Source: JAXMAO01 sp046350375 (GTDB lineage: Bacteria; Planctomycetota; Phycisphaerae; UBA1845; UTPLA1). Taken from it: a stretch of 64,000 nucleotides of DNA. Numbering within the stretch: the first letter of the stretch is position 1; every line of letters begins with the position of its first letter. The translations under genes and the position numbers were made by a program. The stretch covers positions 62,001 to 126,000 of the forward strand of contig JAXMAO010000007.1 in the NCBI GenBank assembly GCA_046350375.1, given 5' to 3'. The notes below the pieces were generated by a model. That model was not told where the DNA came from and made no database searches. It worked only from the letters and a program-made list of their open reading frames with translations. Below, piece after piece: positions 42,809-52,398 of the stretch.

Positions 42809-45562
42809 ATGATGTCCGTTCCCGCGACTACCCGCCGCGCCGCCGCAGCCCGCCCGATTGCCCGGGCTTGCATCCGCTGCCGGCGCACCGCCCGCACCGC
42901 CACAACCCTGCTGCTCGCTCTCACTGGAGCACTTCTTCCCACCATCGCCGCGGCCGCCGACTGGCTGACCATCACGCCGCGCCTCGTCGTCGCCGGCGAC
43001 ACGCCGCTGTCGGACCGCGACCCGCGCGCCATTCACCTGCTCACGCGCGCCGGCCAACCCACCGCCTGCGAGGTCGATCTCGTCGCCGGTAAAGACCGGG
43101 TCCGCGACCTCCGCGCCACCGTCCAGTGGACCGCTCCGCCGGCCGCGCCCGTGCCCGGCTGCCAGCTCTTCGTCGAACGCGACGTCACGCTCGCCGCCCC
43201 GGCTGACTGGTACCTCCGCGCGCACGGCCCCGCCGCCGACGTTACGGTGCCAGACCTGCTCGTGCCGATCGACGCCCCGCGCCTCGGCCTGCCGACCAGC
43301 CTGCCGCCTGGCACGTCGCTCCGCCTGTGGCTCGACGTGGACGCCTGCGTTCCGCCCGGCGATTACCGCGCCCGACTGGCGCTCTCGGCCGCCGGCCGCG
43401 CCACACTGGAGCGCGACTTGCTGCTCGAGGTCCGCCCCGCTGCCGGCGGCGGCCATCGGCCGCGCGTTCTCGCGGGACTGGATGCAACCAACGATCTCGC
43501 CGGCGCTGCGCCGAACGAAGCGACGATCCGCGCAGCGCTGCAACTGCTCGACGCGCACGGCGTGACCGCGCGCCTGCTGGACCGCCCCGCCGACGCTTCG
43601 GCTGGCACGACGCTCGCCTGGATCTGGCCGCCGCTCGACCTGCCGCCCGATCCGGCCCACGGCGCGCGCCCGATTACGCTGCCGCCCGATTCCCCCGGCC
43701 GTGTGCCCGCGGCGGCCGACGCGTTCGCCCGCGCGCTTACCCGCCAGCTTGGCCGCGCTGACCCGGGAACGCTCTTCGATCCAGCCCGTCGCCTCCGCAT
43801 CGCCGATCCGCCGTCGGCCTGCCGAGTTCGCCGCCCTCGCCGCCGCTGTACGCCGCCGCACCGCGCATCAAGGTCATCTCGCGTCTGCCGCCCGGCTCGA
43901 TGCGCGAATTCGGCTGGCCCGATTTCCGCCGCGCTGCCCGATCTGCGGGCCGACATCGCCGCGGCGCCGCCGGCCCGTTGCGGACACCGCGCGCTCGCCC
44001 GGCTGCGTCGCGACGGACGACAGACCTGGTTCGTGCCCGACGAGCCCCCTTCGGCCTCGCTCGCGTTGGCCGCCGACCCCGCCCGCGCGCCCGTCGCGCC
44101 TGGGAGGCGTGGCTGCCGAACGCTGCCATCTGGCTGCCGGCCATTCGCGCAGTCGATCGCCGCCGCGGCCGAACCGCTTCGAATCAATTCCGCGACCGCC
44201 GCGGGTGCTCCTCTACTGCGGCGCGCTCGCCGGCAGCAACAACCGCCGCCGCGCCCGCCTCAAGTTGCTGCACCTGGGGCTGGTCGAGTCTGCCCGGCAC
44301 GGCAGCGGCTGGCCGACGCCGGCCACGCCCAGACCGCCGCCTCATCGGCGAGAGCCTGGTGCAGGCCAGCGGCACCGATCTGTATCTCACCAGCTGCTTC
44401 GACCCCGATCCGACCCGCCTCGTCGTCGATGAGCGCGCTGGAGCGATCGCCGCGCGCCAATCATCAACAGCTCGCCCCTGCGCTTGGCCCGCCGCCCGGC
44501 GACCCACGCCGCGGCGCTCCCGCGAAGAGTGGTCGGCGCTTGTTCGACGCCGCGCGCGACGCGGTCGCCTGGGTCGAACGCGGCGATGTCATCGCGATCG
44601 CCGACGCGGCCGCGCCACCGTCGAGGTCGAGCTCGGCCTGCGCAATCCGCGCACCACGCCCGCGGCGGCTCCGCATCACGCCGCCCGGCGCGGGCCGGCC
44701 ATCGAACGCCGCCTGCCGCCCGGCGAGCAGCGCCCGCAGATCCCTGACGTTCACGATCGCCTTGCGACCAGTTCGACCCCGCCGCCCATGTCCGCCGCGA
44801 CTTGCCGCCGTCGAGCTCGTCCCGGGGACCCATCCGCGCCGCGCCCCGTCCGTCACGCTGCCGGCCTTCGCCGCGCTCGTCGAGGTGCCGCGCGCAATTC
44901 GTCCGCTCACCGCCGACGGCGACCTGTCCGACTGGACCGCGCTGCCGCGCAACACCGCCGGCGAGTTCCGCCTGCCGGCCGATGCCGCGTTCGCGCGCCT
45001 CGGCGCCGCCGGCGACACGCCCCCCGCCGACCCGCTCGTCGCCGACGACACCCTCGCGTTCTTCCAGTACACCGACGACGCGCTCTGGGTCGGCCTGCAC
45101 TGCCGCGCGACCGGCCCGCTCTCTGGCCCGGCGCGGCGCACCGACCGGCTCGAGCGCCGCACGGCGGGCGCCGATCCGCCGCCCGCCGCAACGTCCGATT
45201 GCGTTGAACTCCTGCTCTGCACCCGCGGGCCGCGGACCGGCGACCCGGCCACCTGCCGCATTCGCGTCGGACCCGACACGCCGGCCCGGCTGCTGTTCGG
45301 TGGCGAGCCGCCCCCGGTCGCCGTCGAAAACCCGGGGACGGCCGCCGTCGCACACGCGTCTGCCGGCCTGTGGACCGCCGAACTGGTCATCCCGTGGCAG
45401 GCCTTGGGAGGCCGACCGGCTGCTGGCCAGCCGTTTGCGCTCAATCTGCGCAGGTTTGGCCGAGCCGGCCGGCTGGCGCCGGCGTGGAGCGTCGGCCGCG
45501 ACACCCTGGGGCTCCGGCTCTCGGGCCAGGCCTGTCTGATGCCCGCGTCGCCGCCCCCGTGA
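42809..45562 (+). CDS. Large secreted protein with C-terminal CBM9-like domain, frameshifted in the middle
   Basis: The frame starts at ATG 42809 or 42812 with a long basic signal peptide (ATTLLLALTGALLPTIAAAA), and the C-terminus at 45562 is in the same frame. The first 330 residues (to about 43811) and the last 250 (from about 44800) read cleanly. Between them the coding potential jumps among all three frames: PRIKVISRLPPGSMREFGWPD, then GRQTWFVPDEPP, then WEAWLPNAAIWLPAI, then ESLVQASGTDLYLTSCFDPDPTR. The middle resembles DUF4091-type glycoside-hydrolase-like domains (Asp-Glu-Pro-Pro, W-E-x-W). The end, from LTADGDLSDW onward, is a CBM9-like sugar-binding domain. A polysaccharide-related role is likely. 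It is unclear whether this is decay or sequence error. Confidence 0.7.
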   Translation: MMSVPATTRRAAAARPIARACIRCRRTARTATTLLLALTGALLPTIAAAADWLTITPRLVVAGDTPLSDRDPRAIHLLTRAGQPTACEVDLVAGKDRVRDLRATVQWTAPPAAPVPGCQLFVERDVTLAAPADWYLRAHGPAADVTVPDLLVPIDAPRLGLPTSLPPGTSLRLWLDVDACVPPGDYRARLALSAAGRATLERDLLLEVRPAAGGGHRPRVLAGLDATNDLAGAAPNEATIRAALQLLDAHGVTARLLDRPADASAGTTLAWIWPPLDLPPDPAHGARPITLPPDSPGRVPAAADAFARALTRQLGRADPGTLFDPARRLRIADPPSACRVRRPRRRCTPPHRASRSSRVCRPARCANSAGPISAALPDLRADIAAAPPARCGHRALARLRRDGRQTWFVPDEPPSASLALAADPARAPVAPGRRGCRTLPSGCRPFAQSIAAAAEPLRINSATAAGAPLLRRARRQQQPPPRPPQVAAPGAGRVCPARQRLADAGHAQTAASSARAWCRPAAPICISPAASTPIRPASSSMSALERSPRANHQQLAPALGPPPGDPRRGAPAKSGRRLFDAARDAVAWVERGDVIAIADAAAPPSRSSSACAIRAPRPRRLRITPPGAGRPSNAACRPASSARRSLTFTIALRPVRPRRPCPPRLAAVELVPGTHPRRAPSVTLPAFAALVEVPRAIRPLTADGDLSDWTALPRNTAGEFRLPADAAFARLGAAGDTPPADPLVADDTLAFFQYTDDALWVGLHCRATGPLSGPARRTDRLERRTAGADPPPAATSDCVELLLCTRGPRTGDPATCRIRVGPDTPARLLFGGEPPPVAVENPGTAAVAHASAGLWTAELVIPWQALGGRPAAGQPFALNLRRFGRAGRLAPAWSVGRDTLGLRLSGQACLMPASPPP

Positions 45563-45686
45563 AAAAGATTCTGCATTCCGCGCAACCACCGCCGGTGGCA
45601 GGGTCTAGGCCGATCGGTCGATAACATCCAGGTGTGGCGGACGCGCGCCGCAACGAACGAGGCGACCCGGAAACCCGCCTAACCCA

Positions 45687-45715
45687 TTGACGGGGCTGGT
45701 GTTTCGGGATAGGAT
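45687..45715 (+). promoter_or_regulatory. Promoter upstream of the large PKD-like protein
   Basis: TTGACG (45687-45692), a 17-base spacer and TAGGAT (45710-45715) form a close match to the blaI promoter. The ATG at 45888 lies about 170 bases downstream, so the leader would be long. The rest of the 325-base gap from 45563 shows no gene. Confidence 0.6.
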
Positions 45716-45887
45716 TGAACATCAAGGTCAGCTGCGGGTCGTCGGCCATAGGGTCGATATGCCTCCCCCCGCCGCAGCTTGGCTTTGGGGTCTGTGCCGT
45801 CTGGCCGGATGGAACCCTGGCTTGGCGAGTGCGACCGGGTACTCCCGCGCGAACGCTGCATCCTCGAGCAAACGGAGCCTGGCTGCC

Positions 45888-48800
45888 ATGCGCGCCGTCC
45901 TGACACGCTGTCACTCAATCGGATTCTCAACCCGCTCGACCGGCTCGCGCCTGGCGAGTCGCCTGCTGCTGGGCGCCGCACTGGCGCTGGTGAGCACGGC
46001 CGCCGCGCCGGCCGACGAGACCCTCGTCCGCCGTCAGCACGTCGTCTCGGTGCAGGAATCATTCGCCGAGTCGGCCGCTCGACCGGTCACGAGCAAGATG
46101 CGCCCCGCGCAGATCATCCGCCGCGGAGACCGCGTTACCGTGTCGGTCATGCAGCCCGTTCCGCGGTCCGGCGGAACGTCGGACGACTCGGGCGCCGGCG
46201 ACGCCGCGCTCGACTCGGTCTCCACGGCTGCGGCCGTTCAGTCTCCCGGCCCCCTGGCCGGCGAAACGTTCCAGCGCTTCGACGGCCCGATCCAGAGCAG
46301 CTTCAGCTTTCCGCCCGATCCGCACATGGCGGTCGGCTCCAACCACGTCGTGGCGGTCACGAACGACGAAGTGGTGGTCTATTCCAAGTCCGGCCAGCGG
46401 CTCTTCAGCCAGTCGTGGCCGCAGTTCTTCCAGGCCGTCGATCCGCAGGGCAACCTCGACATCATCTTCGATCCGAAGGTGATCTGGGATAACACCACCA
46501 ATCGTTTCTTCCTGGTCATCATCGGCGGCGAGGGCAATCCGCCGGCGATCACCGCGTCGCACTACCTGATCGCCGTCACGCAGACCGCCGATGCCACCGC
46601 CGTCTGGCGCAAGTTCGACAGCGAGTCGACCAGCGGCGGAAGCTGGTCCGACTATCCCGGCTTCGCCGTCGACTCCAGCTCGCTCTACGTGACCGCCAAC
46701 TACTTCTCCAGCGGCACCGGCCAGAGCACCTTCTCGGCCATTCGGGTCTATCCCAAGGCGCAGCTCCTGTCGGGCATCAACCCGCCGCAGGATCTCGATT
46801 CCATCGACAACACCAACGTCACCGAGCCCGGCCAGGGCGCCCCGGATGCCTTCACCATCCAGCCGTCGGTCTCCTACGATGCCTCCGACGTCGAGTGGTT
46901 TGTCAGCTCGCGATTCCTCGCGTTCAACGAAGACAAGATCTTCCTCTACAACCTCAACGGCAAGGACGCGCCCCGCGCCATCCGCAAGTTCACCATCACG
47001 CTGCCGAACAACCGTCGCTATACGCAGCCTTCGCTGGCCGTCCAGCCCGATGGCACGCCGGTCGACTCCCTCGACGGACGCGTCGTCTCGGCCTTTCGAT
47101 TCGGCACCCACCTGTGGGCCGCCCATGTCGCCGGCGGCACGAGCGGCAACGATGCCGAGGTCCGCTGGTACGAATTCGATATCTCCAACACCAACGCCCC
47201 GGCCCTGCGCCAGTCCGGCGTCCTTCAGGTGTCGAACGGCTCGTGCATCAACCCGGCCATTGCCACCAACGCCGGCGGCGATGCCGTCGTCACCTTCTCG
47301 CGCTGCACCCGCAGCGGCGAGTTCCTCTCCATGTACTACGCCGCGCGCGGCGCGCTCGACCCGCTGGGGCTCATGCCCACCGTCCGCAAGGTCGAGGGCA
47401 GCAACTCCTCCTATCCGTTCTTCCGCTGGGGCGATTACGCCGGCGCGTCCGTCGACCCGCTCGATAATTCCACCATCTGGCTGCTCAACGAACTGCCCGG
47501 CACGGGCGGCACCTGGAAGACCACGATCGCGCGCGTCCCGCTCGGTTCAACCGGCGGCGGCGGCAGCGGCGGCGCCGTTTGCCCGCAAACCCTCGAACTC
47601 GTCAGCCCGCAGGGCGGCGAAAACTGGGTCAAGGGCTTCAGCCAGCAGATCGCCTGGCAAGGTGACGGAACCGATCAGCCCGACGTCCTGCTGAACGTCC
47701 TGCTCGCACGATACAACCCCGATACCCAAACTTCCGACGTCATCGGTTTCTTCCGAAACGGCGACAGCGTCCTGTTCCCGGCATCGACCGGCGGCATCAC
47801 CTGGAACGTCGACGACCCGCTCATCATCGATCCGGCCGGCAACCTCAACGACCCGGCCAACCAGGTCGACGTCTCCGACAGCGATTTCACTTCCGGCGAG
47901 TTCGCCGACTACCAGATCGTCGTGCAGACCGCCTTCCTCTGCCCGCCCGGCAGCGGCGGCCGCCTGCAGGACGCCAGCGTCAACTTCTTCCGCATCTCCG
48001 ATCCGCTCAGCGTCCTGGTCACCGCCAGCGACAGCATCATCGAACGCGGCGAATCGGTGACCCTCGCCGCCACTCCGGCCGGCGGCAAGCCGCCTTACAA
48101 CTTCCGCTGGACCCCGGGCGAACACCTCGACAACCCCAACATCTTCCGCCCCATCGCCACGCCGCCCGGCGGCATCAGGAGCGGCTGCGACCCCGACCTC
48201 GAATGCGTCACCTACACCGTCGAGGTGACCGACTCGACCGGCCCCCAGCCCCTCCGCGCCACCGGCTCGATCGTCGTCCGCATTTCCGATCCGCTGCTGG
48301 TCGACGCCGGGCCCACCAAGTCGTTCCTGCTCGGCGCCACCGTGCTGCTCGAGGGGTCGGCATCCGGCGGCGGCAAGCCCTACACGTACCTCTGGAATCC
48401 GATTCCCGATCCGACTCAGCCGCCCGGCTCGAACGGCCAGAACCTGCCCCAGCCGATCGCCCGGCCCACGACCGACACGGTCTACAACCTCACCGTCACC
48501 GATCGCTTCGGCACCGTGCGCTCTGACACCGTGCAGGTGCTGCAAGGCTATACTCTCTCGATCGTCAATCAGCCGGCCGGCGCCGGCTCGGTCGCGCGCA
48601 CGCCCGTGAAATCGCTCTATATCCCCGGCGAACAGATTTCCTTCACCGCCAATCCTTCCGCCGGGTTCCAGTTCCTGCGCTGGGAAATCGGCCCGGCAGG
48701 CGGCCAGGTCAGCCAGTTCAGCGAGCGCACCGTCCCGATCGCCATGCCCGCCGCGACGCTCAACGTCACCGCGGTCTATGTCCCGGGCACGTCCGGCTCA

Positions 48801-48953
48801 TCGCGACCGACTACCGGCTCCGAGAATCCAGACACCAGCGGCGGCGGAACGCTGCCGGTCGTCGCGTGCGGCCCCGCGGCGCTAGCCAGCGCCGCCCCGA
48901 TCGCCGGCGTACTTCTGCTGCACCGCGTTGTTCGCCGTCGCCGGCGGCGGTAA
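45888..48953 (+). CDS. Large surface protein with PKD-like domains and C-terminal sorting tail
   Basis: The protein has 1021 residues from ATG 45888, with a signal peptide (SRLLLGAALALVSTAAAPA). Residues about 110-540 form a beta-propeller-like region seen in planctomycete proteins (FSFPPDPHMAVGSNHVVAVTNDEVV; FRWGDYAGASVDPLDNSTIW). After a Gly-rich linker come an Ig-like domain (LELVSPQGGENWVKG) and two PKD-like domains (VTLAATPAGGKPPYNFRW; VLLEGSASGGGKPYTYLW). A divergent InlB B-repeat-like unit follows (FTANPSAGFQFLRWE). The C-terminus is C-G-P-A-A-L, a hydrophobic stretch (APIAGVLLLHRVV) and six arginines, which is the form of a sorting signal such as GlyGly- or MYXO-CTERM. It is probably exported and processed at the surface. 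GGAG lies about 10 bases before the ATG. Confidence 0.78.
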   Translation: MRAVLTRCHSIGFSTRSTGSRLASRLLLGAALALVSTAAAPADETLVRRQHVVSVQESFAESAARPVTSKMRPAQIIRRGDRVTVSVMQPVPRSGGTSDDSGAGDAALDSVSTAAAVQSPGPLAGETFQRFDGPIQSSFSFPPDPHMAVGSNHVVAVTNDEVVVYSKSGQRLFSQSWPQFFQAVDPQGNLDIIFDPKVIWDNTTNRFFLVIIGGEGNPPAITASHYLIAVTQTADATAVWRKFDSESTSGGSWSDYPGFAVDSSSLYVTANYFSSGTGQSTFSAIRVYPKAQLLSGINPPQDLDSIDNTNVTEPGQGAPDAFTIQPSVSYDASDVEWFVSSRFLAFNEDKIFLYNLNGKDAPRAIRKFTITLPNNRRYTQPSLAVQPDGTPVDSLDGRVVSAFRFGTHLWAAHVAGGTSGNDAEVRWYEFDISNTNAPALRQSGVLQVSNGSCINPAIATNAGGDAVVTFSRCTRSGEFLSMYYAARGALDPLGLMPTVRKVEGSNSSYPFFRWGDYAGASVDPLDNSTIWLLNELPGTGGTWKTTIARVPLGSTGGGGSGGAVCPQTLELVSPQGGENWVKGFSQQIAWQGDGTDQPDVLLNVLLARYNPDTQTSDVIGFFRNGDSVLFPASTGGITWNVDDPLIIDPAGNLNDPANQVDVSDSDFTSGEFADYQIVVQTAFLCPPGSGGRLQDASVNFFRISDPLSVLVTASDSIIERGESVTLAATPAGGKPPYNFRWTPGEHLDNPNIFRPIATPPGGIRSGCDPDLECVTYTVEVTDSTGPQPLRATGSIVVRISDPLLVDAGPTKSFLLGATVLLEGSASGGGKPYTYLWNPIPDPTQPPGSNGQNLPQPIARPTTDTVYNLTVTDRFGTVRSDTVQVLQGYTLSIVNQPAGAGSVARTPVKSLYIPGEQISFTANPSAGFQFLRWEIGPAGGQVSQFSERTVPIAMPAATLNVTAVYVPGTSGSSRPTTGSENPDTSGGGTLPVVACGPAALASAAPIAGVLLLHRVVRRRRRR

Positions 48954-49055
48954 GCTGAATGGCGAGGTGAGCCCATTTCCTCGCTGCCCCGCATCAGCCT
49001 GTCCGCCGCTGCGCCCGACCTCGCCGTCGACCCCAGCGGCGCCAGCCTCGACGCC

Positions 49056-50192
49056 TTGCTCCGCGTCTGTGCCGACCTCGGCTCGACCCGCTCCATCGAA
49101 AACAACCTCGAACGCCTGCTCAACGACGCCCGCGACATGCTCTCGGTCGATGCCGCGGCCCTGTTCCTGGTCGATCGCGGCCGCCTGCGGCTGGCCTGCC
49201 GGCAGGACGAGGCCGTCACCCTCCGCGGCCAGCCCTTCGGCTGGTCGGTCGATCGCCTGCCCATGGCCGTCGCGGTCGACGACCCGCCCGACGAACTGGC
49301 CAGCTGGGTCTGGCGTACCGGGCGGCTGCTGAACGTCGTCGACGTCGCCCAGCTTCCGGCCGAGCTGGCCAATCGCATCGCCCCCGCGGCCGCCGGCGGA
49401 TCGGCCGCCTCGCTGCTGGCCGCGCCGCTCATAGATCGCGGCGCCGTCTCGGGCGTGCTCCAGCTTCTCAACCGGCGTGACGCCTCCGGACAGATCACCC
49501 CTTTCACCGCGCGCGACGAGCGGATCGTCCAGTCGCTCGCGGCGGTCGCGGCCGTCAGCGTCCGCAACGCCCAGCTCGATCACCAGCTCCACGTCTCGCA
49601 CCTCGACACCATCCTGCGGCTGGCCAGCGCGGCCGAATTCCGCGACGGCGACACCGGCCAGCACATTCGCCGCATGAGCTGCTACTGCGAGCTGATCTCC
49701 CGCGGCCTCGGCCACGACCCCGAGTGGTGTCGCGCCATGCTCTTCGCCAGCCCCATGCACGACGTCGGCAAGCTCGCCATTCCCGACGCCATCCTCAAGA
49801 AGCCCGGGCCGCTCACCGACGACGAACGCCGCACCATGCAGCAGCACACCGTGCTCGGCGCACGCCTGCTGGCCGGCTCGCGCAACGAGATTTTGATGAT
49901 GGCCGAGCGGATCGCGCTGACTCACCACGAACACTGGAACGGCTCGGGCTACCCTGCCGGCCTGGCCGGCGAGGACATTCACCTCGAGGGGCGCATCGCC
50001 GCCGTCGCAGACGTCTTCGACGCGCTCACCAACGTCCGCGTCTACAAGCGCTCGTTCGACCTGGCCGAGGCCTTCGACCTGATCGAGTCGTCCGCCGCGC
50101 GGCAGTTCGACCCGCAGGTCGTCGCCGCTTTCGTGAACATGCGCGAAGAAGTGGTCGCGATCTACGAGGCCTACCGCCCCGGCGAAACCTGA
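49056..50192 (+). CDS. GAF-HD-GYP cyclic-di-GMP phosphodiesterase-like protein
   Basis: The protein has at least 378 residues. A GAF domain covers about 15-165 (LNDARDMLSVDAAALFLVDRG to VQSLAAVAAVSVRNAQL), followed by an HD-GYP domain. The metal and signature residues are present: MHDVGKLAIPD near residue 235, and HHEHWNGSGYP near residue 290, with DVFDALT after it. It should hydrolyse cyclic-di-GMP, opposing the cyclase at 17015. The start is uncertain. The frame is open back to the upstream stop at 48953 without ATG or GTG, and TTG 49056 is the first common start. An ATT at 48975 follows GAGGTGA. A lost base near 48973 would connect to GTG 48967. Confidence 0.87.
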   Translation: MLRVCADLGSTRSIENNLERLLNDARDMLSVDAAALFLVDRGRLRLACRQDEAVTLRGQPFGWSVDRLPMAVAVDDPPDELASWVWRTGRLLNVVDVAQLPAELANRIAPAAAGGSAASLLAAPLIDRGAVSGVLQLLNRRDASGQITPFTARDERIVQSLAAVAAVSVRNAQLDHQLHVSHLDTILRLASAAEFRDGDTGQHIRRMSCYCELISRGLGHDPEWCRAMLFASPMHDVGKLAIPDAILKKPGPLTDDERRTMQQHTVLGARLLAGSRNEILMMAERIALTHHEHWNGSGYPAGLAGEDIHLEGRIAAVADVFDALTNVRVYKRSFDLAEAFDLIESSAARQFDPQVVAAFVNMREEVVAIYEAYRPGET

Positions 50193-50309
50193 GCCCGGCG
50201 CCGTTGGTGCCGCGCCGGCGATCCGCTACGATGTCTCGCGCCTGAACCAGCCGGGCGCCGCGCCGCCCAGAATCGCCGCAGGGGCCGCACCGTGTATCCG
50301 AGGAGTCGC

Positions 50310-51044
50310 ATGAATCGCCAACTTTGCCGCCATGCGTTGCTGCTGGTCGCCGCCTCGCTGCTGCTGCCGTGCGCGGTTGGCCGCGCCCAGCCGCGACCGT
50401 CGATCACCCCCGTCCGTTGGGAGCTCACCTTTCAGCCGTTCGACCTGCAGCAGATCTCCGTCGCCACCCGCGGCGGCACGCGCAACTTCTGGTACCTGCC
50501 CTATCGGGTCGTCAACAATAGCGGCGACGATGTCGACTTCCTGCCGCTCATTGAGCGCGTCGGCGAGATTGACAGCGAGCTGCCGCCCGACGCCGCCGTC
50601 CGCCGCCCCGACGTCGCCGCGCGAATGATCGTCCAGCCCGCCATCATCGGCGGCGACCCGGCCATCTTCCGCGCCATCAAGCAGCGGCTGTCGCGAACTC
50701 ACCCGCTGCTGCTCTCGCCCATCGAGGTCATCGGGCGCATCCGCCAAGGGCTCGACAACGCCCGCGAAAGCGTCGCCATCTTCGAAGAGCTCGACCCCCG
50801 CGTGAACCGCTTCACCCTCTACGTCGGCGGCCTCTCCGGCGAACGCCAGATCCTCCCCAACCCGCTCTTCCGGGCCCGATCGGCCCCCCCGGCCGGCTCC
50901 GATGGGGCCGCGGAAACCCCCGCCCAGGCCCAGGTTTTCGTGGTTCAAAAAACCCTCGCCCTGCCTTATACTCTTCCCGGCGATGTCAACACGCGCCGGT
51001 ACGCGGTTCCGGCCTTGGGACGTCTCGACTGGGTGATGCGATAG
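50310..51044 (+). CDS. Conserved planctomycete secreted protein
   Basis: The protein has 244 residues from ATG 50310, with GAGGAG 5 bases upstream; a GTG at 50292 overlaps that site. A signal peptide is clear (ALLLVAASLLLPCAVGRAQ). The mature part is beta-rich: RNFWYLPYRVVNNSGDDVDFLP, FTLYVGGLSGERQILPNP, and a C-terminal VQKTLALPYTLPGDV then WVMR. I recall this layout from planctomycete hypothetical proteins, but no function is known. The rpmA promoter seems to lie inside its last codons. Confidence 0.7.
   Translation: MNRQLCRHALLLVAASLLLPCAVGRAQPRPSITPVRWELTFQPFDLQQISVATRGGTRNFWYLPYRVVNNSGDDVDFLPLIERVGEIDSELPPDAAVRRPDVAARMIVQPAIIGGDPAIFRAIKQRLSRTHPLLLSPIEVIGRIRQGLDNARESVAIFEELDPRVNRFTLYVGGLSGERQILPNPLFRARSAPPAGSDGAAETPAQAQVFVVQKTLALPYTLPGDVNTRRYAVPALGRLDWVMR
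50944..50972 (+). promoter_or_regulatory. Candidate promoter of rpmA-obgE inside the upstream gene
   Basis: TTCAAA (50944-50949), a 17-base spacer and TATACT (50967-50972) lie near the end of the secreted-protein gene, about 130 bases before the rpmA ATG. The -35 is weak; the -10 is good. Confidence 0.45.
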
Positions 51045-51102
51045 GATGTGATCGCGGCCGACCGCCGCGCACCACATCGTCGTCGAACAGCAAGGGTGCG
51101 TT

Positions 51103-51357
51103 ATGGCTCATAAGAAGGGTGGCGGGTCAACCCGCAACGGGCGCGACAGCGGCCCGCAGTTCCGCGGCGTCAAGCGCTACGGCGGCGAATTCGTCACCAT
51201 CGGCACCATCCTCGTCCGCCAGTGCGGAACTCCGTTCCAGCCCGGGCAGAACGTCCGCCGCAGCCGCGATGACACCCTCTTCGCCATGTCCGACGGCGTG
51301 GTCGAATATCACGGCCGCAAGATCTCCATCAAGCCCGTGCCGGCGGCCGCTCAGTAA
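51103..51357 (+). CDS. rpmA: Ribosomal protein bL27
   Basis: This is a component of the large ribosomal subunit near the peptidyl-transferase centre. The 84 residues start MAHKKGGGSTRNGRDSG, without the cleaved N-terminal extension seen in Firmicutes. They continue with GVKRYGGEFVTIGTILVRQ and GTPFQPGQNVRRSRDDTLFA, all diagnostic. rplU (bL21), which usually precedes it, is not here. obgE follows by 30 bases, giving the common rpmA-obgE pair. Confidence 0.97.
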   Translation: MAHKKGGGSTRNGRDSGPQFRGVKRYGGEFVTIGTILVRQCGTPFQPGQNVRRSRDDTLFAMSDGVVEYHGRKISIKPVPAAAQ

Positions 51358-51387
51358 CCGCGCGCCGCCCCGGCGCACCCCTGCCGA

Positions 51388-52398
51388 ATGATTTTCGTCG
51401 ACGAGGCCGAGATTTTCGTCCGCGGCGGACGCGGCGGCGATGGCGCCGTCTCATTCCGTCGTGAGCTCGCCGTTCCCAAGGGCGGTCCCGACGGCGGCGA
51501 TGGCGGCGACGGCGGCAGCGTCATCATCGAGGCCGCCGACGACGTCGACACCCTCGCCGAACTCGCCCACCGCCATCACTGGCACGCCGACTCCGGCCGG
51601 CCCGGCTCGGGCGCTAACAAGGCCGGCAAGTCTGCCCACGATCTGCACATCCGCGTCCCCCCGGGCACGCTCGTCCACGACGCCGTCACCGGTCTGCTGC
51701 TCAAGGACCTCACGAACACCGGCCAGCGCGTCACCGTCGGCCACGGCGGCCGGGGCGGCCACGGCAACGCCCGCTTCGCCACCGCCACCCATCAGACCCC
51801 GCGCGAGTTCGAACCCGGCGCGCCCGGCGAGGAACGCCGCATCCGCCTGGTGCTGAAGCTCATTGCCGACGTCGGCATCGTCGGCCTGCCCAACGCCGGC
51901 AAGAGCACGCTGCTGTCGCGACTCTCGCGCGCCCGGCCCAAGATCGCCGACTACCCGTTCACCACGCTCATCCCGCAGCTTGGCACCGTCGACCTGCCCG
52001 GCTTCCGCCGTTTCATCCTCGCCGACATCCCCGGACTCATCGAAGGGGCGCACGCCGGGGCCGGCCTCGGCGACCAGTTCCTGCGCCACATCGAACGCAC
52101 GCGGATGATCGTCCACCTGGTGGACCTCTTCCCGCTCGAAGGCCAGCCCACGGCCCTGGCCGCATATCGGACCGTCCGAGCGGAGCTCGCCCAGTTCAAT
52201 CCGGCGCTGGCCGCCAAGCCCGAGCTCATCGTCCTCAACAAGCTCGACCTGGGCGCCGGCGACGACGAACGCCGCGCCTTCGAGGCCGCCGTCGGGCAGA
52301 GCTGCGTCGCGATATCGGCCGTGACCGGCCGCGGCCTGACCGATCTCACCAACGCCATCTGGCGTGCGCTCGAGGCCGAGCGCGGCGCCCATCGCTGA
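51388..52398 (+). CDS. obgE: Ribosome-assembly GTPase ObgE/CgtA
   Basis: Obg couples GTP binding to maturation of the large ribosomal subunit and to stress control. The 336 residues contain the glycine-rich Obg fold (about 1-158, including KGGPDGGDGGDGGSVII) and a G domain. The G domain has GLPNAGKST, the switch regions (KIADYPFTTLIPQLG; DIPGLIEGAHAGAGLG) and NKLD near residue 285. The C-terminal OCT domain of some homologues is absent, as in many Gram-negative Obg proteins. It probably shares a transcript with rpmA. Confidence 0.96.
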   Translation: MIFVDEAEIFVRGGRGGDGAVSFRRELAVPKGGPDGGDGGDGGSVIIEAADDVDTLAELAHRHHWHADSGRPGSGANKAGKSAHDLHIRVPPGTLVHDAVTGLLLKDLTNTGQRVTVGHGGRGGHGNARFATATHQTPREFEPGAPGEERRIRLVLKLIADVGIVGLPNAGKSTLLSRLSRARPKIADYPFTTLIPQLGTVDLPGFRRFILADIPGLIEGAHAGAGLGDQFLRHIERTRMIVHLVDLFPLEGQPTALAAYRTVRAELAQFNPALAAKPELIVLNKLDLGAGDDERRAFEAAVGQSCVAISAVTGRGLTDLTNAIWRALEAERGAHR

